Shown: positions 26,159 to 37,585, counted from the first letter of the stretch. The stretch: DNA of 64,000 bases from Amycolatopsis bartoniae (GCF_014191255.1 NZ_JACHWH010000003.1:67501-131500); one strand, 5' to 3'. Numbers and translations are program-made. Notes: generated by a model not told the origin, from the sequence alone.

Positions 26159-27018
26159 CCAGTCCAGGGGAACCGGCTCAGGCTGCTGAGCCGGAGCCCG
26201 GGGCCGAAGAAGGCCCGGCCGCGAAGTTCAAGGTGCGCCTGTCGAACTTCGAGGGACCCTTCGACCTGCTGCTGCAGCTGATCTCGCAGCACCAGCTCGA
26301 CGTCACCGAGGTCGCGCTGCACCAGGTCACCGACGACTTCATCGCGTACACCCGCGCGCTGGGGACCGGCTGGGACCTGGACGAGACCACGGAGTTCCTC
26401 GTCGTGGCGGCGACGCTGCTCGACCTCAAGGCCGCGCGGCTGCTGCCCGCGGCCGAGGTCGAGGACGAGGAGGACCTGGCGCTGCTGGAGGCGCGGGACC
26501 TGCTGTTCGCGCGGATCCTGCAGTACCGGGCGTACAAGCAGGTCGCCGAGCTGTTCGGCGAGCTGGAGGCCGGGGCGCTGCGCCGGTACCCGCGTTCGGT
26601 GACGATGGAGGAGCGTTTCCTCGGGCTGCTGCCCGAGGTCATGCTGGGTGTGAGCCCGGAGAAGTTCCGGGAGATCGCGCTGGCGGTGTTCCGGCCCAAG
26701 CCGCCGCCCACGGTGTCGCTCGACCACCTGCACATGGGGCGGGTGTCGGTGCGGGAGCACGCGGCGGTGCTGCGGCTTCGCCTTGCCGAGGCCGGGACGG
26801 CTACGTTCGGTGAGCTGGTGTCGGACTGCGAGCACACCATCGAGGTGGTGGCCCGGTTCCTGGCGCTGCTGGAGCTGTACCGGGAGTCCTCGGTGCAGTT
26901 CGAGCAGGAAGAGGCGCTCGGGGCGCTCACCGTGCGGTGGACGGGCGGGTCGGTCGAGCGGGCGGTGGAGGAAGCCGAGGCCGACCGGGCCCGCGCAGAG
27001 GAAGAGGAGTACGGGTGA
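26155..27018 (+). CDS. scpA: Segregation and condensation protein A
   Basis: Kleisin subunit of the SMC-ScpAB condensin. The 287-residue product has the N-terminal KVRLSNFEGPFDLLLQLISQHQLDV, which forms the helical bundle binding the SMC neck, the acidic middle (EVEDEEDLALLEARDLLFARILQYRAYK), and a C-terminal winged-helix domain ending in a Glu/Ala-rich tail. Start GTG 26155 overlaps the RHH stop and the stop overlaps scpB, both by four bases. The smc gene is not in the window. Confidence 0.94.
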   Translation: MTSPGEPAQAAEPEPGAEEGPAAKFKVRLSNFEGPFDLLLQLISQHQLDVTEVALHQVTDDFIAYTRALGTGWDLDETTEFLVVAATLLDLKAARLLPAAEVEDEEDLALLEARDLLFARILQYRAYKQVAELFGELEAGALRRYPRSVTMEERFLGLLPEVMLGVSPEKFREIALAVFRPKPPPTVSLDHLHMGRVSVREHAAVLRLRLAEAGTATFGELVSDCEHTIEVVARFLALLELYRESSVQFEQEEALGALTVRWTGGSVERAVEEAEADRARAEEEEYG

Positions 27019-28208
27019 ACCCGGAGGAACGACCGGTCGACCTGGACGCGCTCAGCGCGCCTGAGGTTTCGGTGCCCGGTGAGGGTGAGGTGCCTGAGGT
27101 GGTGCCGGCTGAGGCTGAGGCCGGGATTTCCGCGGCTGAGGTGGCTGAGATGGCCGCCGGGAGCGGTGAGGCCGGGGCCGAGGCGGCGCCGGGCGGGGCT
27201 GAGGCCGAGGAGACGGTGGCTGAGGAGGGGTGGACCGAGCCCGAGGTGGCTGAGGCCGCGCCGGTTTCGGCTGAGGCTGGACTTGGTTCGGCTGAGGGTG
27301 GGCTCGATTCCGCTGAGACTGCCGAGGCTGGTGAGGCTGCCGAAGTGGCCGAGCCTGGCGAAGGCGCCGTGGCGAGCGAGGTCGCTGAGGCTGGGCCTGC
27401 CGACGAGCCCGCCGACGCCGCCGAGTCGGAGGACACCGCCACCGCCGCGGCCGACACCGCCGAAGCCGAAGCGGCCGACGCGGCCGACTCCGCCGACGTG
27501 GCCGAGGGCGCCGAAGCGGCCGACACCGCCGCCACCGCCACCGTCGACGCGGCTGACGCCACCGCCACCGTCGACGCCGCCGCCGACGCGACCGACTCCG
27601 CCCAAGCCGCCGACGCGGCTGATGAGGAGGACACCTCCTTCGCGCTCGACCGGTCGCTGCCGGACGTCAGCGAGGAGTCCACGCTGGTCTCGGCGCTGGA
27701 GGCGCTGCTGCTGGTCGTCGACTCGCCGGCCAGCGAGGAGTCGCTCGCGGAGGCGCTCGACCAGTCCGTCTCGCGCGTCACGCAGACCCTGCGCAGCATG
27801 TCCGAACGCCTCACCGAACGCGGCAGCGGCATCGACCTGCGCCGGGTCGGCGAGGGGTGGCGGTTCTTCACCCGTGACACCTACGCGCCGTTCGTCGAGA
27901 AGCTCCTGCTCGACGGGCAGCGTTCCAAGCTCACCCGCGCCGCGCTGGAAACGCTCGCCGTGATCGCCTACCGGCAGCCTGTCACCCGGTCGCGTGTCGC
28001 GGCGGTGCGCGGGGTGAATGTCGACGGGGTGATCCGTACCCTGGTCGCCCGTGGTCTGATCGAGGAGGCGGGCACCGACCCGGAGACGGGTGGCACGCTG
28101 TACATCACCACGGAGTTGTTCCTCGAGCGGCTCGGGCTCCCGTCGTTGAACGACCTGCCCCCGATCGCCCCGTTGCTACCGGAAGTGGACGCGATCGATG
28201 ACATCTGA
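27015..28208 (+). CDS. scpB: Segregation and condensation protein B with long acidic extension
   Basis: Dimeric kleisin-interacting subunit of SMC-ScpAB. The recognisable two winged-helix domains begin near residue 218 (EESTLVSALEALLLVVDSPA) and run to residue 397 with RAALETLAVIAYRQPVTRSR and the RGLIEEAGTDPETGGTLYIT wing. The first 215 or so residues are nearly all Ala, Glu, Asp, Val, Thr and Gly (AEVAEMAAGSGEAGAEAAPG-like) with no predicted fold. ScpB is normally about 200-250 residues, so the length is nearly doubled. GTG 27015 overlaps the scpA stop; internal GTG starts close to the folded part cannot be excluded. Confidence 0.9.
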   Translation: MNPEERPVDLDALSAPEVSVPGEGEVPEVVPAEAEAGISAAEVAEMAAGSGEAGAEAAPGGAEAEETVAEEGWTEPEVAEAAPVSAEAGLGSAEGGLDSAETAEAGEAAEVAEPGEGAVASEVAEAGPADEPADAAESEDTATAAADTAEAEAADAADSADVAEGAEAADTAATATVDAADATATVDAAADATDSAQAADAADEEDTSFALDRSLPDVSEESTLVSALEALLLVVDSPASEESLAEALDQSVSRVTQTLRSMSERLTERGSGIDLRRVGEGWRFFTRDTYAPFVEKLLLDGQRSKLTRAALETLAVIAYRQPVTRSRVAAVRGVNVDGVIRTLVARGLIEEAGTDPETGGTLYITTELFLERLGLPSLNDLPPIAPLLPEVDAIDDI

Positions 28209-28941
28209 CGAACTCCCCGACGGCGTGCGCCTGCAGAAGGTGCTGGCCAAGGCGGGCGTGGCCTCGCGGCGCGCGGCCGAAGAACTGATCGTGCAGGGCC
28301 GGGTGAGCGTCGACGGCAAGACCGTGCGCGAGCTCGGCCGGCGCGTGGACCCCGACAACGCGGTGATCCACGTCGACGGCACCCGCGTGATCGTGCGCGA
28401 GGACCTCGTGTACTACGCGCTGAACAAACCCAAGGGCGTGCACAGCACGATGACCGACGACCAGGGCCGCCCCTGCGTCGGGGACTACGTGCGCCACCGC
28501 GCCGAGCGGCTGTTCCACGTCGGGCGCCTCGACGCCGAGACCGAGGGCCTGCTGCTGCTCACCAACGACGGCGACCTCGCCCACCGGCTGATGCACCCGT
28601 CGTTCCACGTGCCCAAGACGTACCTCGCCGAGGTCGACGGACTGGTGGCGCGTGGGCTGGGCAAGCAGCTGCGCGCGGGCGTCGAGCTGGAGGACGGGCC
28701 GGTCAAGGTGGACGCCTTCCGGGTCAAGGACATGCAGGCCGGGCGGTCGCTGGTCGAGGTCGTGCTGCACGAGGGCCGCAAGCACATCGTGCGGCGGCTG
28801 CTGGCCGAGGTCGGGCACCCGGTGCGCAAGCTCGTCCGCACCGCCGTCGGCGACGTGCAGCTGGGCAACCCCAAGCCGGGCGCGCTGCGCAGGCTCACCC
28901 GCGAAGAGGTGGGCAGCCTCTACCGCGCCGTCGAGCTGTGA
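28198..28941 (+). CDS. rluB: Ribosomal large-subunit pseudouridine synthase B
   Basis: The 247-residue enzyme has an N-terminal S4 domain ([21 protein letters not shown]) and an RsuA-family pseudouridine synthase domain with the catalytic Asp in [17 protein letters not shown], plus [19 protein letters not shown]. In its family it modifies U2605 of 23S rRNA (E. coli numbering). It overlaps scpB by 11 bases, so it belongs to the same operon, as in M. tuberculosis Rv1710-Rv1711. Confidence 0.94.
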   Translation: MTSDELPDGVRLQKVLAKAGVASRRAAEELIVQGRVSVDGKTVRELGRRVDPDNAVIHVDGTRVIVREDLVYYALNKPKGVHSTMTDDQGRPCVGDYVRHRAERLFHVGRLDAETEGLLLLTNDGDLAHRLMHPSFHVPKTYLAEVDGLVARGLGKQLRAGVELEDGPVKVDAFRVKDMQAGRSLVEVVLHEGRKHIVRRLLAEVGHPVRKLVRTAVGDVQLGNPKPGALRRLTREEVGSLYRAVEL

Positions 28942-28969
28942 TGTCACCCCTCGCCGCTACCATCGCGGG

Positions 28970-30787
<1,818 letters not shown>

Positions 30788-30920
30788 TCCCTTTTGTGGC
30801 GGTAAGACCGGGTGTCCTGGTCATGTACCTGATCAACTCCCGTCACCTGCTGTTCGCGCCTGCTTGGCCCTCCGGGAATAGCGTCCGAGCGCTGATTTCC
30901 TTACCCCCGAGGGGACGACC

Positions 30921-32855
30921 ATGTGCACTTCCCACGACAGCGGTGACGCGGCCAGAACAGGCCAGAACCGCCGTACCTTCCTGCGCGCCGCCGGACTCGC
31001 CGGCGCCGGGGCGGCAGCCCTCGGCCCGCTCACCGCGGCGCCCGCCACCGCTGCGGAGAGTTCCGGAGCGGGCCGCTGGCAGCCGGACCCGGCGAGCCGC
31101 CAGTTCACCCTCGCGGTCATGCCCGACACCCAGTTCCTGTACTGGGGCAGCCAGAACAGCGTGAACTCCGCGCCGCAGATCGAGTCGTTCCGCTACGTCA
31201 TCGAGAACAGCGGTGCGGAGTCGGGGATGAACATCGTCTTCATGGCGCACCTCGGCGACCTGACGGAGGACGCCGACGCGTCGTCGTTCCAGGAGGTCGG
31301 CAAGGCGTTCGAGGTGCTGGACTCCAATGGTGTCGCCTACAGCGTGCTGGCGGGCAACCACGACGTGTCCGGGGACGACACCCGCGGCTCCACGCCGTAC
31401 CTGCAGACCATGGGCCCGCAGCGGTTCCGGCGCTCGAAGACGTTCGCCGGCGCGGACGCCACCGGCTACAACACGGCGCACATCTTCCAGGCCGCGGGCC
31501 AGGAGTGGCTGTTGCTGGCGCTGGACTGGCGCACCTCCGCGCAGGGCTTCGCGTGGGCGAAGCAGGTGGTCAAGGACCACCCGAAGCTGCCGGTGATCCT
31601 GACCACGCACGACATCGTCTACTCCACCTACGACGACAACGTGTACCCGTACGCCTCCGGCGACCCGGAGAACAACGCCGAGTTCTCCGACTACGGGCGG
31701 CAGGTCTGGGACGAGCTGATCAACGACAACGACCAGATCTTCCTGACCCTCAACGGCCACTACTGGCCGCCGGGCCGCACCACGCGGCAGAACGCCGCGG
31801 GCCACGACGTCCACCTGCACATCACGAACTACCAGAACCGCTACTTCGGCGGCGCCGGAATGCTGCGGCTCTACCACTTCGACGTCGACCGCAACACGAT
31901 CGACGTCGAGACGGTCGCGCCGTGGATCCTGGCCCAGGACCCGGAGAAGCGGAACCGGCTCGCCGCGCTCGAAGCGAAGCTCACCACGCCCGTCGACGAC
32001 TTCTCGATGGCGATCGACTTCGACCAGCGGTTCTCCGGCTTCATCCCGGTGCCGTCCCGCCCGGCGCGGCCCGCGAACAAGCTCGTGGTGCCCGGCACAC
32101 TGGCCTACTGGCGCTTCGACGGCGGCGGTGCGGATGGCAAGCCGGTCGCCGCGGGCCAGACCGTGCGCGACCTGTCCGGGCAGGGCAACGACCTGACGCT
32201 CGCCACCGTCGCGGGCAGCGCCGCCGACGCGCTGACCTGGTCCAGCGACCACCACCCCGACCAGCCGGCGCACGCGAGCCTCCGGTTCGCCGGCGGCAAG
32301 AACCCGCTGCACGGCGCGTACCTGAGCACGGGCCCGAAGGCGCCGCTGAACACCGAGACGTTCGCGCGCGGCTACACCGTCGAGGCGTTCGTGAAGATCC
32401 CGCTGGACTGGGACGCCACCAACAACGGCTGGATGTCGCTGCTCAGCCGCTGGGGCGAGGCCGGGAAGGCGGGCAAGAGCGGCCGCAACACCGACCCGCA
32501 GGAGCCGGTGGTCCAGTTCAGCATCTCCAACAACGGCCGTGAGCCGCAGTTCAACTGCTACCCGCTGAACCAGACCTACCCGACCACCAACTGGGGGCAC
32601 GGGCTGGTCGAGGACACGTGGTGGCACCTGGCGGTGGTCAACGACGGCAGGCACACGGTGCTGTACGTGGAAAGCTGCCCGGTCGTCGACAACCCGTCCA
32701 CCCTCTCGGTGGGCATGGCGTCGCTCGGGCTGCCGTGGATGCTCGGCGGGCACTCGTACGGCGGTGCCGTGGACCAGGTCTTCCACGGCTGGATCGGCGA
32801 CGTCCGCATCGTGAACCGTCCACTGCGGACGGACGAGTTCCTGACCGGGAAGTAG
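30921..32855 (+). CDS. Tat-exported metallophosphoesterase with LamG-like domain
   Basis: A 644-residue secreted protein. The N-terminus has a twin-arginine signal (NRRTFLRAAGLAGAGAAALG) with likely cleavage after APATAA. Residues about 60-340 are a calcineurin-like phosphoesterase: MPDTQF, MAHLGDLTED, LAGNHDVSGDD, TTHDIVYS and NGHYWPPGR supply the two-metal ligands. After a linker near residue 385, a concanavalin-like LamG/laminin domain (TLAYWRFDGGGADGK ... GWIGDVRIVNRPLRTDEF) runs to the end. Substrate unknown; a surface phosphoester or glycan is plausible. GAGGGG lies before the ATG, and TAGCGT occurs 37 bases upstream. Confidence 0.9.
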   Translation: MCTSHDSGDAARTGQNRRTFLRAAGLAGAGAAALGPLTAAPATAAESSGAGRWQPDPASRQFTLAVMPDTQFLYWGSQNSVNSAPQIESFRYVIENSGAESGMNIVFMAHLGDLTEDADASSFQEVGKAFEVLDSNGVAYSVLAGNHDVSGDDTRGSTPYLQTMGPQRFRRSKTFAGADATGYNTAHIFQAAGQEWLLLALDWRTSAQGFAWAKQVVKDHPKLPVILTTHDIVYSTYDDNVYPYASGDPENNAEFSDYGRQVWDELINDNDQIFLTLNGHYWPPGRTTRQNAAGHDVHLHITNYQNRYFGGAGMLRLYHFDVDRNTIDVETVAPWILAQDPEKRNRLAALEAKLTTPVDDFSMAIDFDQRFSGFIPVPSRPARPANKLVVPGTLAYWRFDGGGADGKPVAAGQTVRDLSGQGNDLTLATVAGSAADALTWSSDHHPDQPAHASLRFAGGKNPLHGAYLSTGPKAPLNTETFARGYTVEAFVKIPLDWDATNNGWMSLLSRWGEAGKAGKSGRNTDPQEPVVQFSISNNGREPQFNCYPLNQTYPTTNWGHGLVEDTWWHLAVVNDGRHTVLYVESCPVVDNPSTLSVGMASLGLPWMLGGHSYGGAVDQVFHGWIGDVRIVNRPLRTDEFLTGK

Positions 32856-32861
32856 CCCGAA

Positions 32862-32912
32862 GCGACCCGCACGGAGGCGTCAGCTCGCGGTCGCCGCCTC
32901 CGTGCGGGTCGC
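32862..32912. terminator. 18-bp bidirectional terminator hairpin
   Basis: GCGACCCGCACGGAGGCG (32862-32879) pairs perfectly with its reverse complement at 32895-32912 across a 15-nt loop. It separates two convergent genes. The right arm lies inside the last codons of the antiporter gene; the left arm lies between the two stop codons. Confidence 0.85.
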
Positions 32913-34070
32913 CTTGCGCTGCAACGCCTTCGCGATCGGCTCGACGATGCGGGCGGCCGTCGGGCCGAGGATGGCCATCAGCAGCACGTACGCCGTCGCG
33001 AGCGCGGCCAGCTGGTCGGTCACCGCGCCCGCCGTCACGGCCAGGCCGGCGATGACGATCGAGAACTCGCCGCGCGCCACCAGGGCGGCCCCGGCGCGGG
33101 CGCGGCCCAGCCTGCCGACGCCCTGCCGTCGCGCGGCCCACCAGCCGGTGCCCACCTTCGTCGCCGTCGTGACGACCGCCAGCACCACCGCCCAGCCCAG
33201 CACGGGCGGGATCGACGCCGGGTTGGTGTTGAGCCCGAACACCACGAAGAACACCGCGGCGAACAGGTCCCGCAGCGGCTCCAGCAGGTGCGTCGCGTTC
33301 TCCGCCGTGGACCCGGAGATCGCGATGCCCAGCAGGAACGCGCCCACCGCGGCGGACACCTGCATCGCGGACGCCAGCCCCGCCACCAGCAGCGCCGCGC
33401 CCAGCACCTTGAGCAGGAACACCTCGCGGTCGTCGGAGTCGACGATCGCCGAGACGTAGCGGCCGAACTTCAGCGCGATCACCAGCACGACGGTGATCAC
33501 CAGCAGCGAGATGCCGACCGCCTCCATCCCGCCGAGCAGGCTCACCCCGCCCAGCACGGCGGTGAGGATCGGCAGGTACAGCGCCATCGCCAGGTCCTCG
33601 AACACCAGGATCGACAGCACCACCGGCGTCTCCCGGTTACCGAGCCGCCCCAGGTCGCCGAGGACCTTCGCGATGATCCCGGAGGAGGAGATGTAGGTCA
33701 CGCCCGCCATCACCATGGCACCGACCACGCCCCACCCCAGCAGCAGCGCGACGAGTGCCCCCGGCGCGGCGTTCAGGACGATGTCCAGCACGCCCGCCAG
33801 CCACGACCGTTTCAGGCCGGTGAACAGCTCCGCCGCCGAGTACTCCAGGCCCAGCAGCAACAACAGCAGCACCACCCCGATCTCGCTGGCGAGGTGGGTG
33901 AAGCCGCCGATGTCCTGCAGCGGGATGAGGCCGCCCTGCCCGAAGGCCAGGCCGCCCAGCAGGTAGAGCGGGATGGGCGACATGCCGATGCGCCCGGCGA
34001 GCCTGCCGAGCACGCCGAGGACGAAGAAGACGCCGCCGAGTTCGATGAGGGATAGCGCGGTGTGGTCCAT
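32880..34070 (-). CDS. CPA2-type cation:proton antiporter (KhtU-like)
   Basis: A 396-residue membrane protein with about 12 transmembrane helices, of the KefB/KhtU monovalent cation:proton antiporter family. It shows PIPLYLLGGLAFGQGGLIPL, SEIGVVLLLLLLGLEYS, the GVTYISSSGIIAKVL unwound-helix motif and LVFEDLAMALYLPIL. It lacks a fused TrkA-N domain. The adjoining upstream gene supplies a separate TrkA-C subunit, the organisation of Bacillus KhtTU, a K+/H+ antiporter. Its ATG follows the khtT-like stop with no gap. Confidence 0.9.
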   Translation of the reverse strand: MDHTALSLIELGGVFFVLGVLGRLAGRIGMSPIPLYLLGGLAFGQGGLIPLQDIGGFTHLASEIGVVLLLLLLGLEYSAAELFTGLKRSWLAGVLDIVLNAAPGALVALLLGWGVVGAMVMAGVTYISSSGIIAKVLGDLGRLGNRETPVVLSILVFEDLAMALYLPILTAVLGGVSLLGGMEAVGISLLVITVVLVIALKFGRYVSAIVDSDDREVFLLKVLGAALLVAGLASAMQVSAAVGAFLLGIAISGSTAENATHLLEPLRDLFAAVFFVVFGLNTNPASIPPVLGWAVVLAVVTTATKVGTGWWAARRQGVGRLGRARAGAALVARGEFSIVIAGLAVTAGAVTDQLAALATAYVLLMAILGPTAARIVEPIAKALQRKATRTEAATAS

Positions 34071-34553
34071 TTATCCGTTCTTCAAGATCTTCTGGGCGTT
34101 CTCGAGGCCTTCGGCGGTGCCGACGGTCACGAGCAGGTCGCCCGCGGTGAACGTGAACTCCGGGGTGGGGGACGGGTGCACCTGCCCGGCGCGCATCACC
34201 GCGACCACGGACACGCCGGTCCGGGTGCGCAGCGCGGTGTCGCCGAGCGTGCGGCCGTCGAACGGGGAGTTCGACTTGATGGGCAGCTGCCGCGTGTTGA
34301 TGCCGGGCACCTCGCGGTGCTCCTCGGTCAGCTGCGCGACCAGCTGCGGCGCGCCCAGCAGGTTGGCCAGCGCGCCCGCCTCGTCGACGGTCAGGGGCAG
34401 CGAGGCCAGGCAGGCGTCGGGGTCGTCGGACTTGGACACGATCAGCTCGATCTGCCCGTCCCGGTGGGTCACGACGCCGACCCGCCGTCCGTTGCGGATG
34501 GCGAAGTCCTTGCGCACCCCGATGCCGGGCAGGGGAGTCACTTCCACGTTCAC
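34071..34553 (-). CDS. TrkA-C domain regulatory subunit of the antiporter (KhtT-like)
   Basis: A 160-residue cytoplasmic protein: an N-terminal domain (VTPLPGIGVRKDFAIRNGRR) and a C-terminal RCK_C/TrkA-C domain (LRTRTGVSVVAVMRAGQ ... FTAGDLLVTVGTAEGLENAQ) that would bind a nucleotide such as c-di-AMP in relatives. GTG 34553 gives the length of Bacillus KhtT (about 165 residues). A longer reading to 34739 runs into the cmk gene and is spurious. Its stop codon TAA is directly followed by the antiporter ATG. Confidence 0.85.
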   Translation of the reverse strand: MNVEVTPLPGIGVRKDFAIRNGRRVGVVTHRDGQIELIVSKSDDPDACLASLPLTVDEAGALANLLGAPQLVAQLTEEHREVPGINTRQLPIKSNSPFDGRTLGDTALRTRTGVSVVAVMRAGQVHPSPTPEFTFTAGDLLVTVGTAEGLENAQKILKNG

Positions 34554-34662
34554 GGGATTCCACGCTACCGGTTTTGCCCGGTTCGGCCCGGTGCGGGAAC
34601 GCGCGGCCCTGCCAGGCAGAATGGCAGCGGCGGATTGACGGCTTCGGGACGCGAGGAGAGCA

Positions 34663-35388
34663 GTGGTGGCGGGAGCCCTACGTGGTGTGGTCGCGCTGGA
34701 CGGACCATCCGGGACGGGGAAGACCACCGTCGCGCGCAAGCTCGCCCAGCGCCTGAGCGCCGGCTACCTCGACACCGGCGCGATGTACCGGGTGGTCACG
34801 CTCGCCGTGCTGCGGGCGGGGACGGACCCGGCGGACGCCGGGGCCGTCACCGAGGTCGCGCGCGGCGCGGAGTTCACCATCGGCACCGATCCCGGGCGGC
34901 CGAGCGTCGCGCTGGGCGGGGAGGACGTGTCGGCCGAGATCCGCGGCGCGGACATCACCCACGCGGTGTCACCCGTTTCGGCGGTGCCGCAGGTGCGTGA
35001 GCTGCTCGTCGCCCGCCAGCGCCGGATCATCGACGAGGTGCTGGCCGAGGTCGGCGGCATCGTCGTCGAGGGCCGCGACATCGGCACCGTGGTGGCGCCG
35101 GACGCGCCGCTGAAGGTGTACCTCACCGCGTCCCCGGAGATCCGGGCCGCGCGGCGCAGCGCGCAGGACACCGCCGCGGGGCGGGAGAGCAGCCACGCCG
35201 ACGCGCGCGCCTCGGTGGACCGGCGCGACCGGCTGGACTCCAGCCGCGCCGCCTCGCCGCTGCGCGCCGCCGAGGACGCGGTGCACCTGGACACCTCGGA
35301 GCTGGAGATTGACCAGGTGCTCGTCGCCTTGTGCGAGCTGGCGGGCCACCGCGGGCTGCTCGACTGCGCGGCGGAGGCCACGCGGTGA
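34663..35388 (+). CDS. cmk: Cytidylate kinase
   Basis: The 241-residue kinase phosphorylates CMP/dCMP. It has the P-loop LDGPSGTGKTTVARKLAQRL, LDTGAMYRVVTLAVL, VEGRDIGTVV and the Arg-rich lid segment RAARRSAQDTAAGRE. GAGGAGA at 34653-34659 precedes GTG 34663; GTG 34666 is an alternative one codon in. The stop overlaps the next start (GTGA). It corresponds to Rv1712 and precedes der as there, but with an acyltransferase gene in between. Confidence 0.96.
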   Translation: MVAGALRGVVALDGPSGTGKTTVARKLAQRLSAGYLDTGAMYRVVTLAVLRAGTDPADAGAVTEVARGAEFTIGTDPGRPSVALGGEDVSAEIRGADITHAVSPVSAVPQVRELLVARQRRIIDEVLAEVGGIVVEGRDIGTVVAPDAPLKVYLTASPEIRAARRSAQDTAAGRESSHADARASVDRRDRLDSSRAASPLRAAEDAVHLDTSELEIDQVLVALCELAGHRGLLDCAAEATR

Positions 35389-36044
35389 GTGCCGCGGGCC
35401 TGCCCGAGGGTGCCTCGCCCGTGCTGCACGACCTGTGCCGCGCCGTGGGCAAGGTGCTGTTCCGGCCCGCGTTCCGCGTCCGCGTGCGCGGGCGGGAGCG
35501 CGTGCCGCGCACCGGGCCGGTGCTGCTGATCGCCAACCACAGCTCGATGCTCGAACCGCAGCTCATCTTCGGAATGCTGCCGAGGCGTTCGGTGTTCCTC
35601 GTCAAGGAGGAGATGTTCACCGGGGCTGTCGGAGGGTTCCTCCGGCGGATCGGCCAGGTGCCGGTCCGCCGGGGTGAACCCGACCGGGCGCCGCTGCTGA
35701 CCACCGCGCGGATCCTGCGTGAGGGCGGGCTGATCGGCGTGTTCCCGGAGGGCACCCGCGGGGACGGCGACGTGGTGAGCGCCGAGCCCGGCGCGGCCTG
35801 GCTGCTGCGTGGCACCGACGCGGTGGTGCTGCCGGTCGCGGTCCGCGGCACCCGGCGGCCGCCGGGGGCGAAGCGCCGGTTCCGGCCCCGGGTGGACGTG
35901 CTGGTCGGCGAGCCGTTCCGGGTCGAGGTCGGCAAGGGGCGGGCCGGGCTGGCCGAAGCCACCGAGAAACTGCGCGGCGAGCTCGCCGCGCTCGTGCGCG
36001 AGCTGGATGCGCAGCGCGCGAAGACGGAGAAAGCGAAGACATGA
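35385..36044 (+). CDS. 1-acyl-sn-glycerol-3-phosphate acyltransferase family protein
   Basis: A 219-residue PlsC-like acyltransferase. Block I reads [10 protein letters not shown], so the usual His-x4-Asp is His-x4-Glu. Block II is present ([26 protein letters not shown], read in two parts around Gly), and block [15 protein letters not shown] binds the acceptor phosphate. It probably acylates lysophosphatidic acid or a related lipid at the membrane face. The start overlaps the cmk stop, and the stop overlaps the der start. Confidence 0.88.
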   Translation: MSAAGLPEGASPVLHDLCRAVGKVLFRPAFRVRVRGRERVPRTGPVLLIANHSSMLEPQLIFGMLPRRSVFLVKEEMFTGAVGGFLRRIGQVPVRRGEPDRAPLLTTARILREGGLIGVFPEGTRGDGDVVSAEPGAAWLLRGTDAVVLPVAVRGTRRPPGAKRRFRPRVDVLVGEPFRVEVGKGRAGLAEATEKLRGELAALVRELDAQRAKTEKAKT

Positions 36045-37465
36045 CAGAGGTAGACGGGGCCGACGGCTCCTGGTCGGACGAGGCCGAATTCGCCGCGCTC
36101 GACTCACAGGTCGACGGCACCGCCGAAGACGAAGAGGCTCTGCTCGCCCAGCCGGTGCTGGCCGTGGTCGGGCGGCCCAACGTGGGCAAGTCCACCCTGG
36201 TCAACCGCATCCTGGGGCGGCGCGAGGCCGTCGTGCAGGACGTGCCGGGCGTGACCAGGGACAGGGTGGCCTACGACGCGCTGTGGAACGGCCGCCGGTT
36301 CACCGTGGTGGACACGGGCGGCTGGGAGCCGGGCGCGAGCGGGATGCAGGGCGCGATCGCGGCGCAGGCCGAGATGGCGATGGCGACGGCGGACGCCGTG
36401 CTGCTCGTCGTGGACGCCTCGGTCGGCGCGACCACCACCGACGAGGCCGTGGCGAAGGTGCTGCGCCGCTCGAAGCGGCCGGTGCTGCTGGCCGCGAACA
36501 AGGTCGACGACAACCGCCTGATGCCCGATGTCGCCTCCCTGTGGTCGCTGGGCCTCGGTGAGCCGATGCCGGTCAGCGCGCTGCACGGACGCAGCTCGGG
36601 CGACCTGCTCGACGCGATCGTCAAGGCGCTGCCCGAGGCGCCGCGCGACGGCGAGCGGACCGCGGGCCCGCGCCGGGTGGCGCTGGTCGGCAAGCCGAAC
36701 GTGGGCAAGTCGAGCCTGCTCAACAAGCTCACCGGCGAGGAGCGCTCGGTCGTCGACTCGGTCGCGGGCACCACCGTCGACCCGGTCGACTCGCTGGTCG
36801 AGCTGGACGGGCAGACGTGGCGGTTCGTGGACACCGCGGGGCTGCGCAAGCGCGTGCACACCGCGAGCGGCACCGAGTACTACGCGTCGCTGCGCACCAA
36901 GGCCGCGATCGACGCCGCCGAGGTCGTGATCGTGCTGCTCGACGCCAGCGAGCCGCTGTCCGAACAGGACCTGCGGGTGCTGACCATGGTCGTGGAGGCC
37001 GGGCGCGCGTGCGTGCTGGCGTTCAACAAGTGGGACCTCGTGGACGAGGACCGGCGCCACCAGCTGGAGAAGGAGCTGGACCGCGGGCTGGTGCGGGTGC
37101 CGTGGGCGCAGCGGGTGAACATCTCCGCGCTCACCGGGCGTTCGGTGCGCAAGCTCGCCCCGGCGCTGCGCACCGCGCTGGAGTCGTGGGACCGCCGCGT
37201 GTCCACCGGTCAGCTCAACAGCTGGCTTTCGGAGCTCATCGCGGCCACGCCGCCGCCCGTGCGGGGCGGCAAGCAGCCGAAGGTGCTGTTCGCGACGCAG
37301 GCCGGCATCCGCCCGCCGACGCTCGTGCTGTTCACCACGGGCTTCCTGGAGGCGAGTTACCGGCGGTTCATCGAACGGAAGTTCCGTGAGCGGTTCGGCT
37401 TCGAGGGCAGCCCGGTGCGCATCAACGTGCGGGTGCGGGAGAAGAAGCCGCGCAAGGGCAAGTGA
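36041..37465 (+). CDS. der: Ribosome assembly GTPase Der (EngA)
   Basis: A 474-residue protein with two tandem GTPase domains and a C-terminal KH-like domain. G1 motifs are [16 protein letters not shown] and [16 protein letters not shown]; the G3 motifs are DTGGWEPG and DTAGLRKR; the G4 motifs are NKVDDN and NKWDL. Der acts in 50S subunit maturation. The first 38 or so residues are an acidic lead typical of actinobacterial Der. The ATG overlaps the acyltransferase stop by four bases. Corresponds to Rv1713. Confidence 0.97.
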   Translation: MTEVDGADGSWSDEAEFAALDSQVDGTAEDEEALLAQPVLAVVGRPNVGKSTLVNRILGRREAVVQDVPGVTRDRVAYDALWNGRRFTVVDTGGWEPGASGMQGAIAAQAEMAMATADAVLLVVDASVGATTTDEAVAKVLRRSKRPVLLAANKVDDNRLMPDVASLWSLGLGEPMPVSALHGRSSGDLLDAIVKALPEAPRDGERTAGPRRVALVGKPNVGKSSLLNKLTGEERSVVDSVAGTTVDPVDSLVELDGQTWRFVDTAGLRKRVHTASGTEYYASLRTKAAIDAAEVVIVLLDASEPLSEQDLRVLTMVVEAGRACVLAFNKWDLVDEDRRHQLEKELDRGLVRVPWAQRVNISALTGRSVRKLAPALRTALESWDRRVSTGQLNSWLSELIAATPPPVRGGKQPKVLFATQAGIRPPTLVLFTTGFLEASYRRFIERKFRERFGFEGSPVRINVRVREKKPRKGK

Positions 37466-37585
37466 TCGAGTTCTCGATACTGCACCGCGATCTCCAGTTC
37501 ACCTTCCGGTAAACTAGAAGGTCGCACCGGGCGCCTCACCGTACGAGAGCAAGCCCGACTTGTTCCGAAAGGTGAGTGACGGGCC

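Noticed and set aside
34554..34739. N-terminal extension of the KhtT-like protein
   Set aside because: It would overlap the divergent cmk start and its ribosome-binding site; GTG 34553 gives the family length.
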